This document shows, piece by piece, positions 1 through 6,342 of a stretch of DNA of 12,712 bases (position 1 is the stretch's first letter; each line of letters opens with the position of its first letter). Both the position numbers and the translations under genes were made by a program. A model generated the notes under the pieces. The model was not told the origin of the DNA. It did not search any database and saw only the letters and a list, made by a program, of their open reading frames with translations. Origin of the DNA: an uncultured Actinomyces sp. (GTDB lineage Bacteria > Actinomycetota > Actinomycetes > Actinomycetales > Actinomycetaceae); NCBI GenBank assembly GCA_902373545.1, contig CABKMZ010000051.1, positions 1 to 12,712 of the forward strand, read 5' to 3'.

Positions 1-2
1 CC

Positions 3-1190
3 CCGTCAACAACGCTTTTTTTCACCGCGATCGGCACCCTGCTGTTCTTCCTGATTACGGCGGGCCGTCTGCCCTCGTATCTGGGTTCCTCGTTCGCGCT
101 GATCGCGCCGATCCAGGCAGTCAGCTCCTCCCTGGGCCCCTCCTACGCGCTCGGCGGCATCATTTCTGTGGGTGCGACGCTCGCGCTCGTCGGCCTGATC
201 GTTCACTTCGCGGGCGTACGCTGGATTGACGCGGTGATGCCGCCCGTGGTGACGGGCGCGATCGTGGCGCTCATCGGCCTGAACCTGGCGCCCGCCGCGT
301 GGAACTGGGTGAAGCAAGGCCCGATCACGGCCGTCGTGACGATCGTGTCGATCTGCCTCGTGACCGTCCTCTTCAAGGGCATCCTCGGTCGCCTTTCCAT
401 CCTGATTGGCGTGCTGGTCGGCTACCTGGCGGCGATCTTCCAGGGCGAGGTCGACTTCTCCAAGGTGAGCGACGCCGCTTGGATCGGCTTCCCCGAGTTC
501 CACACCCCCGCCTTCTCCGTCTCGACGCTCGGCCTGTTCCTGCCGGTCGTCTTCATCCTGGTCGCCGAGAACGTCGGCCACGTGAAGTCGGTGTCCGCAA
601 TGACGGGCGAGAACATGGACGACCTGACGGGCCGCGCGCTCGTCGCGGATGGCCTCTCCACGATGCTGGCCGGCAGCGGCGGCGGCTCGGGTACGACCAC
701 CTACGCCGAGAACATCGGCGTTATGGCTGCGACCCGCGTGTACTCGACGGCGGCGTACATCATCGCGGCCGGCGTCGCCCTGGTCCTGTCGATGCTGCCG
801 AAGTTCGGTGCCCTCATCGCGACGATTCCCGCCGGCGTCCTGGGCGGCGCTGGCACGGTCCTGTACGGCATGATCGGCATGCTGGGCGTTCGCATCTGGG
901 TGCAGAACCGCGTGGACTTCTCCAACCCGGTGAACCTGAACACCGCCGCGGTCTCCCTGATCGTCGCGATCGCAAACTTCACGTGGACCATCGGCAACAT
1001 TTCGTTCGAGGGCATCGCGCTGGGCACGGCCGCCGCTCTGCTGATCTACCACGGCATGCGCCTGATCTCGAAGCTGCGCGGCACGAACCTGGAGGCGGCG
1101 ACGCCCGCGTCCGCGCCGTCGGGTTCGGAGCTGGAGGGCGAGGCGTACTCGAAGCGCCACCGCTCCCCCGCGCCGCAGGCTGACGCCTGA
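3..1190 (+). CDS. uraA: NCS2-family uracil permease, C-terminal part (5' end outside window)
   Basis: Integral membrane symporter of the nucleobase-cation symporter-2 family, which takes up uracil with protons. Only the last 395 residues are visible; the frame is open from base 3, so the start lies upstream. The chain is a run of hydrophobic helices. Two family hallmarks are seen: the AENVGH segment, whose glutamate (codon 567-569) matches the uracil-binding Glu of TM8 in UraA, and the GTTTYAENIGVMAATRVYS segment, whose glutamate (codon 708-710) matches the TM10 Glu. The TTYxENIG wording is typical of uracil rather than purine members. The visible length fits a ~430-residue family with about 30-40 residues missing. 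The last ~35 residues are a hydrophilic Ala/Ser/Pro-rich tail, probably cytoplasmic. The next gene is convergent, and hairpins follow the stop. The family is secure; uracil as substrate is inferred from the motifs. Confidence 0.9.
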   Translation, partial: PSTTLFFTAIGTLLFFLITAGRLPSYLGSSFALIAPIQAVSSSLGPSYALGGIISVGATLALVGLIVHFAGVRWIDAVMPPVVTGAIVALIGLNLAPAAWNWVKQGPITAVVTIVSICLVTVLFKGILGRLSILIGVLVGYLAAIFQGEVDFSKVSDAAWIGFPEFHTPAFSVSTLGLFLPVVFILVAENVGHVKSVSAMTGENMDDLTGRALVADGLSTMLAGSGGGSGTTTYAENIGVMAATRVYSTAAYIIAAGVALVLSMLPKFGALIATIPAGVLGGAGTVLYGMIGMLGVRIWVQNRVDFSNPVNLNTAAVSLIVAIANFTWTIGNISFEGIALGTAAALLIYHGMRLISKLRGTNLEAATPASAPSGSELEGEAYSKRHRSPAPQADA

Positions 1191-1202
1191 TCTGACGCGT
1201 TC

Positions 1203-1301
1203 ATTGACGAGGCCGGGGCCTGGTCGCTCTCTCACCGTCACGTGGTGGGTTGGGTCTCCGAGCGTAATTGACGAGGCCGGGGCCTGGTCGCTCTCTCACC
1301 G
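1203..1301 (+). repeat. Direct repeat of 35 bp (1203-1237 and 1267-1301)
   Basis: Two identical 35-base copies start with ATTGACGAGGCCGGGGCC and end with CTCTCTCACCG, 64 bases apart start to start. The second copy is the left half of the complete hairpin at 1271-1334. The first copy is followed by different sequence and has no right arm, so it looks like a partial tandem duplication of the terminator's left half. Confidence 0.9.
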
Positions 1302-1334
1302 CGAGGTGGGAGCGTGGCTGGGCCCCGGCCTCGT
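1271..1334. terminator. Long bipartite hairpin with GCGA tetraloop, probable bidirectional terminator
   Basis: The outer arms ACGAGGCCGGGGCC (1271-1284) and GGCCCCGGCCTCGT (1321-1334) are perfectly complementary over 14 bp. Inside them, CTCTCACC (1293-1300) pairs with GGTGGGAG (1305-1312), with one G-U pair, around a GCGA loop of the GNRA type. It lies between the convergent permease and K+ channel genes, so it could end both transcripts. No clear T-tract follows, as is common for hairpin terminators of high-GC actinobacteria. Confidence 0.75.
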
Positions 1335-1349
1335 TCGTCTCCATAATTC

Positions 1350-1453
1350 CGCACGTAATTCCCCCAGCGCGCCGCGATCCTCGTCAGCGCAATGCTTGAA
1401 ATTCCAACGTTTTCAGGCACACCCACAAAGTGACCGGATGAGAATTACGTGCG
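1350..1453. repeat. Inverted-repeat element, copy 1 (~104 bp)
   Basis: The ends are perfect 12-bp inverted repeats: CGCACGTAATTC at 1350-1361 and GAATTACGTGCG at 1442-1453. The right half (TTGAAATTCCAACGTTTT at about 1396-1413, then GTGACCG near 1430) aligns with the conserved right half of the two copies near the window end, at roughly 65-70% identity by eye. The left-middle part, about 1367-1395, is unrelated to theirs. There is no ORF inside and no obvious target-site duplication. Together with the two hairpin repeats it fills the 321-bp gap between the permease and the K+ channel; I see no gene there. Confidence 0.85.
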
Positions 1454-1511
1454 AGTTCTCAGAGGAAGGCGGGGGCCACAAGGATGCGCGCGACAACAAA
1501 ACCCCCGCACA

Positions 1512-2216
1512 TCAGTCGCCCGAAGTCCCCTCGCCGCGCAGCTCGTCGAGCAGGCCCGCGGTGATGATGCCGGAGGGCAGGGCGACGACGGCGACGCCCA
1601 TGAGCGAGGAGATCATGGCGATGGTGCGCCCCACGTCGGAGGATGGGTAGAGGTCGCCGTAGCCGACGGTCGTCAGGGAGACGACCGCCCAGTACACGGC
1701 GTCGAAGAAGGTATCGAAAGTGTCCGGCTCGACGTTGAAGATCACGAGGGCACTCACGAGGATGTAGCCAATAGCGAGGCAGAGGACGGCGAGCAACGCC
1801 TCCCTCTGCTTCTCGAACACGGCGGCGATGGCGGAAGTGCTCTTCGAGTAGCGGATGAGCTTGAAGGCCCGCAGCGTGCGGAAGAGGCGGAGCGCTCGCA
1901 GCGTGCGCAGCGCGTCGTTGAGGGCACTGAAAACAGGCAGGATCGACAGTAAGTCGATGATGGCCATGGGGGTAAAGGGATAGATCAGGAACGACAGCGC
2001 GCCCTTGCGGAGCTTGAGGTCGGCGGTGGCCCACCGGGCCAGGTAGTCGCCGATGAACACGAGGACGCAGCCGTACTCGATTGTCTCGAGCACGGGGCTG
2101 GATTCCTTGAAGCACAGGGGCAGGAGGCTGGCGATGATCAGCACGGTCATGACGCGGCCGAACCACGCAGCCAGCGCGTCGTCGCCGTCGAGCACATTGT
2201 AGAGACGCTCTCGCAC
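1512..2216 (-). CDS. Voltage-gated potassium channel, six-TM Kv type
   Basis: A 234-residue ion channel subunit expected to form a K+-selective tetramer in the plasma membrane. Hydrophobic S1 to S3 lie at about residues 20-36, 45-61 and 76-98. S4 (103-122) is textbook: basic residues sit at every third position (R104, R107, R110, R113, R116, K119, R122). S5 is about 140-160. The pore loop carries the K+ selectivity filter TVGYGD at 183-188, and S6 is about 196-222. The cytoplasmic tail is very short, with no RCK, cyclic-nucleotide or PAS domain, so voltage is the only gating input visible. The start is GTG, chosen because AAGGGGTGGA precedes it by a few bases. It is divergent from the MarR/OpuC operon and convergent with the permease. 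A TANNNT-type -10 (TACAGT, minus strand, 2249-2244) lies about 27-33 bases upstream of the start. The family is certain; its physiological role is inferred. Confidence 0.95.
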   Translation of the reverse strand: MRERLYNVLDGDDALAAWFGRVMTVLIIASLLPLCFKESSPVLETIEYGCVLVFIGDYLARWATADLKLRKGALSFLIYPFTPMAIIDLLSILPVFSALNDALRTLRALRLFRTLRAFKLIRYSKSTSAIAAVFEKQREALLAVLCLAIGYILVSALVIFNVEPDTFDTFFDAVYWAVVSLTTVGYGDLYPSSDVGRTIAMISSLMGVAVVALPSGIITAGLLDELRGEGTSGD

Positions 2217-2489
2217 TTATCCACCCCTTCGTCGATACTTGGCACTGTAGCACCGCGCTCGTCGGAGGTCCTTCACACACCGCGCGCGCCCGCCCCTCAG
2301 GCGACCCAAGACGCGCACTTTCGCCCTGACAGCCGGAGTAACACGCATCAACGTGAAGACTTGACACGAGAAAGCGCAACCCACTCATCACGCTAGATTT
2401 TCCGCATAAATCGGGCAATCAGTTCACGATGGGCGCAACGAATCAACCCTCACAGAAGCCAGACATGGAAACTATTTCGCGATAAGCTG
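2217..2489. promoter_or_regulatory. Divergent intergenic region between the K+ channel and the MarR/OpuC operon
   Basis: This 273-bp region has no gene and must hold the promoters for both directions. Toward the channel, TACAGT (minus strand, 2249-2244) is a possible -10, but I see no good -35. Toward the operon, TTGACA at 2361-2366 is a perfect -35 hexamer, yet no good -10 lies 16-18 bases downstream. A weaker pair, CAGACA (2460-2465) and GATAAG (2481-2486), would start transcription almost at the MarR start codon, consistent with a leaderless message. Bases 2390-2489 are clearly more AT-rich than the flanking genes. I found no strong palindrome that could be assigned as the MarR operator. 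Confidence 0.4.
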
Positions 2490-2975
2490 ATGCGCATGGC
2501 AACACATCCGTCGGCCCTGTTCATGGCCCTCGTCGGCGCGGAGGTCCGCGCCTGGAACGCGCTCGACGCCGCCCTGCGCGACGCCGAAAACCCGCTCTCA
2601 CTCGGCCGATTCCTCGTCCTGCGCACCGTCCGCGACACCCCCGCCTGCCGCATCCAGGAGGTGGCAGCCAGTCAGGGGATCACGGTGGGGGCTGCCTCGC
2701 GCCTGGTCGAGCGCCTCGACCGCGACGGCCTGGTGCACCGCGCCCCGTGCGAGCACGACCGGCGCGCCACGATCCTGACGGTCACACCGCTCGGCATGGA
2801 TAACCTGGCCGCCGCCCAGACAATCGTCGACGCCGAGCAGGCCCGCCTCTTCGCGCCCCTCTCCCCCGACCAGCGCGAGCACTTGGCCCGCGCGCTGGCT
2901 CTCATTGACGAGGCCGGGGATCCCTCGTGGAAAGATGCGCCGGCGGCGAGGGCGAACAGGAAGGGACACGCATGA
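2490..2975 (+). CDS. MarR-family transcriptional regulator, first gene of the OpuC-type operon
   Basis: A 161-residue winged-helix DNA-binding protein, expected to be a homodimer. N-terminal dimerisation helix is about residues 8-31, followed by the winged helix: ITVGAASRLVERLDRDGLV (64-82) is the recognition helix region and DRRATILTVTPLG (90-102) is the wing with the hallmark Asp-Arg-Arg. The C-terminal helices (104-141) complete the dimer interface, and a short polar tail follows. The start is uncertain: ATG at 2490 or 2496 has no clear Shine-Dalgarno upstream, and ATG at 2523 would cut the first helix. Its stop overlaps the ATPase start (ATGA), so it is co-translated with the importer and probably controls it. 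In Bacillus subtilis the MarR-superfamily protein GbsR represses opuB and senses choline. A parallel role here is inference; the ligand is unknown. Confidence 0.88.
   Translation: MRMATHPSALFMALVGAEVRAWNALDAALRDAENPLSLGRFLVLRTVRDTPACRIQEVAASQGITVGAASRLVERLDRDGLVHRAPCEHDRRATILTVTPLGMDNLAAAQTIVDAEQARLFAPLSPDQREHLARALALIDEAGDPSWKDAPAARANRKGHA
2904..2919 (+). repeat. Copy of the ATTGACGAGGCCGGGG repeat inside the MarR coding sequence
   Basis: Sixteen bases are identical to the start of the terminator-associated repeat at 1203 and 1267. Here they encode the in-frame residues Leu-Ile-Asp-Glu-Ala-Gly near the C-terminus of the regulator. A nearby CCTCGT (2923-2928) could pair with ACGAGG to make a small hairpin. 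It is unclear whether this is descent from the repeat or coincidence helped by codon bias. Confidence 0.5.
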
Positions 2976-3841
2976 TCCGCTTCGATCACGTCTCGAAGAC
3001 CTACCCGGGCGGCACGCGGGCGGTTGAGGACTTCTCTCTGACCATCGAGCAGGGTTCGACGACGGTGTTCCTGGGCACCTCGGGCTGCGGCAAGACGACG
3101 CTCATGCGGATGGTGAACGCGATGGTCACCCCGACCTCGGGCACAGTGTTTGTGCGGGGCCAGGACGTCGCAGGCGAGGATCCCGTGCGCCTGCGCCGCT
3201 CGATCGGATATGTCCTCCAGGAGGGCGGCCTGTTCCCCCACCGCACGATCGCAGACAACGTGGCGACCGTCCCCCGCCTGGAGGGCGCAAGCAAGCAGGC
3301 CTCCCGCGAGCGCGCCCTTGAGCTCCTGGAGCTGGTTGGCCTGGAGGCGGAGATGGCTGATCGTTACCCCGCGCAGCTCTCGGGCGGGCAGCGTCAGCGC
3401 GTGGGGGTTGCCCGGGCGCTGGCGAACCGCGCGGACATTCTCCTCATGGACGAGCCGTTCGGCGCTCTGGATCCGCTTGTTCGGGCGGATTTGCAGCGCG
3501 AGCTGAAGGAGATTCAGCGGGCGCTGGGCACGACGATTCTGTTCGTGACGCACGACGTGGACGAGGCGTTTACGCTGGGCGACCAGGTCGCCGTCCTGTC
3601 GACGGGCGGGCGTATCGAGCAGGTGGGGGCGCCCGCCGAGCTTCTGACCGCGCCCACCTCGCCCTTCGTCGCGGACTTCGTGGGGGCCTCGCGGGCGGCG
3701 CGCCCGGTGCGCGTGTCGGGCCCGGGCGGGCTCGTCGTGGACGAGGCTGGGACCCCGGTGGGCACCCTCGCGCGGGGCGGGCACGAGGCCTCGACCCCCT
3801 CGGGCGCGTCGCCCGCGCCGGTCCGCGGGGGGCGCCCGTGA
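2972..3841 (+). CDS. opuCA: Glycine betaine/choline-type ABC transporter, ATP-binding protein
   Basis: A 289-residue cytoplasmic ATPase that powers the importer encoded by the next three genes. Walker A is GTSGCGKT (35-42, with Thr where Pro is usual), the Q-loop Gln is 83 (VLQEGGLFPH), the ABC signature is LSGGQ (136-140), Walker B is ILLMDE (156-161) and the switch His is 194. QEGGLFPH and DEPFGALDP are typical of the OpuCA/ProV/OsmV group. It ends about 100 residues before a full OpuCA would. The tandem CBS domains, used by some homologues to sense ionic strength or c-di-AMP, are absent. A ~50-residue Gly/Pro/Ala-rich tail takes their place. The ATG at 2972 is chosen because AGGAAGGGA (2958-2966) sits just upstream and the codon overlaps the MarR stop by 4 bp. 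Its stop overlaps the next GTG start. The subfamily is well supported; the exact substrate is not. Confidence 0.9.
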   Translation: MIRFDHVSKTYPGGTRAVEDFSLTIEQGSTTVFLGTSGCGKTTLMRMVNAMVTPTSGTVFVRGQDVAGEDPVRLRRSIGYVLQEGGLFPHRTIADNVATVPRLEGASKQASRERALELLELVGLEAEMADRYPAQLSGGQRQRVGVARALANRADILLMDEPFGALDPLVRADLQRELKEIQRALGTTILFVTHDVDEAFTLGDQVAVLSTGGRIEQVGAPAELLTAPTSPFVADFVGASRAARPVRVSGPGGLVVDEAGTPVGTLARGGHEASTPSGASPAPVRGGRP

Positions 3842-4476
3842 CCTGGCTGTCGTCGAATTGGTGGCTGATCGGCGAGCTCGCGGTCGCGCACCTGTGGATC
3901 GCGCTGCCGGCGATTCTCCTGTCGGTCACGCTCTCGGTTCCGGTGGCGCGCTGGGCGGCGTTTTCGCGCCGCGGCGGTTGGGTCCTCTCGGCGCTGTCGG
4001 CGCTGTACGCGGTGCCCTCACTGCCCCTCCTGGTCGTGGTTCCGGTGATTATTGGCGTCGCTCTGCGTTCCAACGCGAACATGATCGTGGCGCTGACGCT
4101 CTACGGGGTCGCGGTTCTCGTGCGTCAGGCCGCCGAGGGGTTCCGCGCGATTCCGCGCGCGACGCTGCGGGCGGCCAGCGCGTGCGGCTATTCCCTGCCC
4201 AGGCGCTTCGTCGAGGTGGAGCTGCCGCTGGCCACGCCCGTGATTGTGGCGGGCACGCGCGTGGTCGCCACGTCGACGGTGTCGCTGGTGACGGTGGGGG
4301 CGTTTATCGGGGTGCGCTCGCTGGGAACGCTGTTTACGGATGGTTTTCAGCGCGGCATCACCGCCGAGGTCGTGGCTGGCTTGGTCGCGACCGTCCTGTT
4401 GGCGCTCGTGGTGGACGCGTCCGTGCAGGGGGTCGGCTGGCTGCTGACCCCGTGGACGAGGAGGGGGCGCGCATGA
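3838..4476 (+). CDS. opuCB: OpuC-type ABC transporter permease 1
   Basis: A 212-residue inner permease subunit of the compatible-solute importer. It has five or six hydrophobic segments, at about residues 15-38, 48-75, 82-96, 132-157 and 176-196. The cytoplasmic EAA-type coupling loop that docks on the ATPase is LRAASACGYSLPRRFVEVEL, about 110-129. The start is GTG at 3838 inside a GTGA overlap with the ATPase stop. The Trp-rich N-terminus (TWLSSNWWLIGELAVAHLWI) and the size match OpuCB/OpuCD and YehW-like permeases. The downstream permease starts in its ATGA stop overlap. Confidence 0.88.
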   Translation: MTWLSSNWWLIGELAVAHLWIALPAILLSVTLSVPVARWAAFSRRGGWVLSALSALYAVPSLPLLVVVPVIIGVALRSNANMIVALTLYGVAVLVRQAAEGFRAIPRATLRAASACGYSLPRRFVEVELPLATPVIVAGTRVVATSTVSLVTVGAFIGVRSLGTLFTDGFQRGITAEVVAGLVATVLLALVVDASVQGVGWLLTPWTRRGRA

Positions 4477-5168
4477 GTATCCTTTTCGGCGCATTGGCGT
4501 GGCTGGCGACACCGGCGAATTGGCTGGGCGAGTCGGGGATCCTGACGCGTTCGGCGCAGCACCTGGGGTTGACGGCCTTGATTGTGGCCCTCGCGGCGCT
4601 GATCGCGGTGCCGCTCGGCACGTGGATCGGGCACACGGGACGAGGCCGGTGGTTGGTGAGCGCGACGGGCGCGGCCCGGGCGGTCCCCACCCTCGGCGTT
4701 CTGACGCTGGCGGGCCTGTGGCTGGGTATCGGACTGGCGGCACCCACACTCGCACTCCTCGTCCTGGCGATCCCGCCACTCCTGTCGGCGACCTACTCGG
4801 GCATCGCCTCGACGCCGCGTGCGACCGTGGACGCGGCGCGAGCGATTGGACTCACCGAAAAACAGGTCCTCGCGCAGGTCGAGGCCCCGCACGCGGCCGG
4901 CCTCGTGGCGGCGGGCGTACGGTCGGCGACGCTCCAGGTGATCGCGACGACGACCCTGGCTGCCTACACGGCGAACTACGGTCTCGGCCGTTTCCTCTAC
5001 GAGGGGCTGAAGACCCGCGACTACGCGGAGATGATCGGGGGCGCGATCATCGTCGTCGCCCTCGCACTGGCGACCGACGCGCTCCTGGCGCTGGTCGCGC
5101 GACGCCTTCGGGCCCGCACCCATTCTTTCTTAGACAATGAGGACAACTCACTCAAGGAGTCACTATGA
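4473..5168 (+). CDS. opuCD: OpuC-type ABC transporter permease 2
   Basis: A 231-residue second permease, expected to pair with permease 1 in a heterodimeric channel. Hydrophobic segments lie at about residues 30-53, 70-88, 91-107, 142-166 and 187-208. The EAA coupling loop is VDAARAIGLTEKQVLAQVEAP at 119-139. The same frame stays open far upstream, but the ATG at 4473 is the right start: it overlaps the previous stop (ATGA), is preceded by GAGGAGGGGG, and gives the family length. The last ~17 residues are hydrophilic and cytoplasmic, and their codons contain the ribosome-binding site AAGGAG (5154-5159) of the next gene. In B. subtilis opuC the binding-protein gene lies between the two permease genes; here the two permeases are adjacent. 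Confidence 0.88.
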   Translation: MSILFGALAWLATPANWLGESGILTRSAQHLGLTALIVALAALIAVPLGTWIGHTGRGRWLVSATGAARAVPTLGVLTLAGLWLGIGLAAPTLALLVLAIPPLLSATYSGIASTPRATVDAARAIGLTEKQVLAQVEAPHAAGLVAAGVRSATLQVIATTTLAAYTANYGLGRFLYEGLKTRDYAEMIGGAIIVVALALATDALLALVARRLRARTHSFLDNEDNSLKESL

Positions 5169-6082
5169 AACGCACGATGATAACGATGGCCACCATCGCC
5201 GCTTCCACCCTGGCGCTGGCCGCCTGCGGTTCCGCAGAGTCGGTCGGCGGGAACGCGAGCACCGAAAGTTCGGAGAATGGCCAGACGACGCTCGTCGTGG
5301 GGTCGCAGGACTACTACTCGAACGAGATCATCGCGGAGGCCTACGCGCAGGCGCTCGAGGGTGCCGGGTTTGCGGTCGACCGCCAGATGCGGATCGGCCA
5401 GCGCGAGGTCTACATGCCCGAGATCGAGGCCGGCTCGATCGACGTCTTCCCCGAGTACACGGGCAACCTGCTGCAGTACCTGGATCAGAACGCGACCGCA
5501 CGTTCCTCTGACGAGGTGTATTCAGCTCTGCAGACCGCCCTCCCCTCGGGCCTGCGCGCCCTCGAGCAGGCTGGCGCAACCGATCAGGATTCCTACGTGG
5601 TGACGGCCGACTTCGCGACCGCTCACTCACTGACGTCGATCGGCGACCTCGCGAACGCGGGCACGCTCACCCTGGGCGGTAATTCGGAGCTGCGCACGCG
5701 CCCCTACGGTCCGACGGGGCTGTCCGACCTGTACGGCGTGACCGTCAACTTCACCCCGATTGAGGACTCGGGCGGCCCCCTCACGGTCAAGGCCCTGAAG
5801 GACGGCGACATCCAGCTGGCGAACATCTACTCCTCGGATCCGGCGCTTGCGGACGGGACGCTGACGGTCCTGACGGACCCGAAGGGCCTGTTCCTGGCCT
5901 CGCATGTGGTCCCCCTGGCCTCGTCGAGGGTGAACGACGACGCCGCCGCGGTCATCAACCGGGTGAGCGCCGCGATGGATGCCGAGGACCTGGTCGAGAT
6001 GAACCGCGCGTCGACGGTCGAGCAGAAGTCCGCCTCTCAGATCGCCCACGACTGGCTGATCTCGGAGGGCCTGCTCTCCTGA
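5165..6082 (+). CDS. opuCC: Glycine betaine/choline-type substrate-binding lipoprotein
   Basis: A 305-residue extracellular receptor tethered to the membrane by lipid. The signal peptide ends in a lipobox LAAC with the modified Cys at 21, and is followed by a Ser/Glu/Gly-rich linker to about residue 40. The mature part is an OpuAC-type two-lobed binding domain. It starts with TTLVVGSQDYYSNEIIAEAYAQAL and has the conserved FPEYTGNLLQY (95-105), which contributes ligand-pocket residues in the OpuCC/OsmX group, and NIYSSDP (220-226). The start is ATG at 5165 with AAGGAG five bases upstream and a 4-bp overlap with permease 2. This is the last gene of the operon; a hairpin terminator begins 14 bases after the stop. 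Choline, betaine, carnitine or another quaternary amine is likely but cannot be told from sequence alone. Confidence 0.9.
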   Translation: MKRTMITMATIAASTLALAACGSAESVGGNASTESSENGQTTLVVGSQDYYSNEIIAEAYAQALEGAGFAVDRQMRIGQREVYMPEIEAGSIDVFPEYTGNLLQYLDQNATARSSDEVYSALQTALPSGLRALEQAGATDQDSYVVTADFATAHSLTSIGDLANAGTLTLGGNSELRTRPYGPTGLSDLYGVTVNFTPIEDSGGPLTVKALKDGDIQLANIYSSDPALADGTLTVLTDPKGLFLASHVVPLASSRVNDDAAAVINRVSAAMDAEDLVEMNRASTVEQKSASQIAHDWLISEGLLS

Positions 6083-6096
6083 GTGCTCCTCGATGG

Positions 6097-6146
6097 ACGA
6101 GGCCTGGGCTGAGTGTGCGTGAGCGCGCTCCCAGCCCCGGCCTCGT
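6097..6146 (+). terminator. Bipartite hairpin with GTGA tetraloop, terminator of the OpuC-type operon
   Basis: The outer arms ACGAGGCCTGGGCT (6097-6110) and AGCCCCGGCCTCGT (6133-6146) pair with one mismatch. The inner arms GAGTGTGC (6111-6118) and GCGCGCTC (6123-6130) pair with two G-U pairs around a GTGA loop. Outer sequence, architecture and GNRA loop match the hairpin at 1271-1334. It starts 14 bases after the binding-protein stop. No long T-tract follows. Confidence 0.8.
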
Positions 6147-6198
6147 CTCGTATGACACTGACCACAAACAGGGACTTTTATGTGACCAGCACCATTAT

Positions 6199-6233
6199 TT
6201 GACCTTCTTTTTACATTTGTAACCAAAATGTAA
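6199..6233 (+). promoter_or_regulatory. Candidate promoter and operator of the peptide-binding protein gene
   Basis: An AT-rich island in a GC-rich gap. TTGACC (6199-6204) is a good -35; CAAAAT (6224-6229) is a possible -10 at a rather long 19-base spacing. A perfect 8-bp inverted repeat, TTACATTT (6211-6218) and AAATGTAA (6226-6233) with a 7-base centre, overlaps this would-be -10, where a repressor site would sit. A shorter palindrome TTACA/TGTAA is nested in its left part. Promoter assignment is tentative. Confidence 0.4.
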
Positions 6234-6298
6234 TGCGCACATGATGGACAGGCACGGTGTCTTCCACACCCGACGGGCTACCCTCAGATCATGACCTA

Positions 6299-6334
6299 GG
6301 GCACCGACCCCGGTCCCGTCCATCAATCAGGAGG
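6299..6334 (+). promoter_or_regulatory. Leader hairpin and strong ribosome-binding site of the peptide-binding protein gene
   Basis: A small hairpin is formed by GGG (6299-6301) plus ACCG (6303-6306) pairing with CGGT plus CCC (6311-6317), with a one-base bulge and an ACCC loop. Twelve bases later AGGAGG (6329-6334) is a full Shine-Dalgarno, 8 bases before the ATG. The strong site fits high expression of a binding protein. Confidence 0.55.
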
Positions 6335-6342
6335 AAGTAACC

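Noticed and set aside
2314..2325. 12-mer CGCACTTTCGCC also present at 8074-8085 in another promoter region
   Set aside because: A few exact 12-base matches are expected by chance in a window of this length, and the flanking bases do not agree.
2361..2366. Perfect -35 hexamer TTGACA upstream of the MarR gene as a defined promoter
   Set aside because: No acceptable -10 hexamer lies 15-19 bases downstream, so I list it only as part of the intergenic region.
2471..2484. MarR operator around TTCGCGAT just upstream of the MarR start
   Set aside because: Only the 6-bp core TCGCGA is symmetrical; the flanks do not pair, so it is no better than chance.
6182..6197. CRP/GlxR-like site starting with TGTGA upstream of oppA
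   Set aside because: Only the left half-site is present; the right half TCACA is missing.
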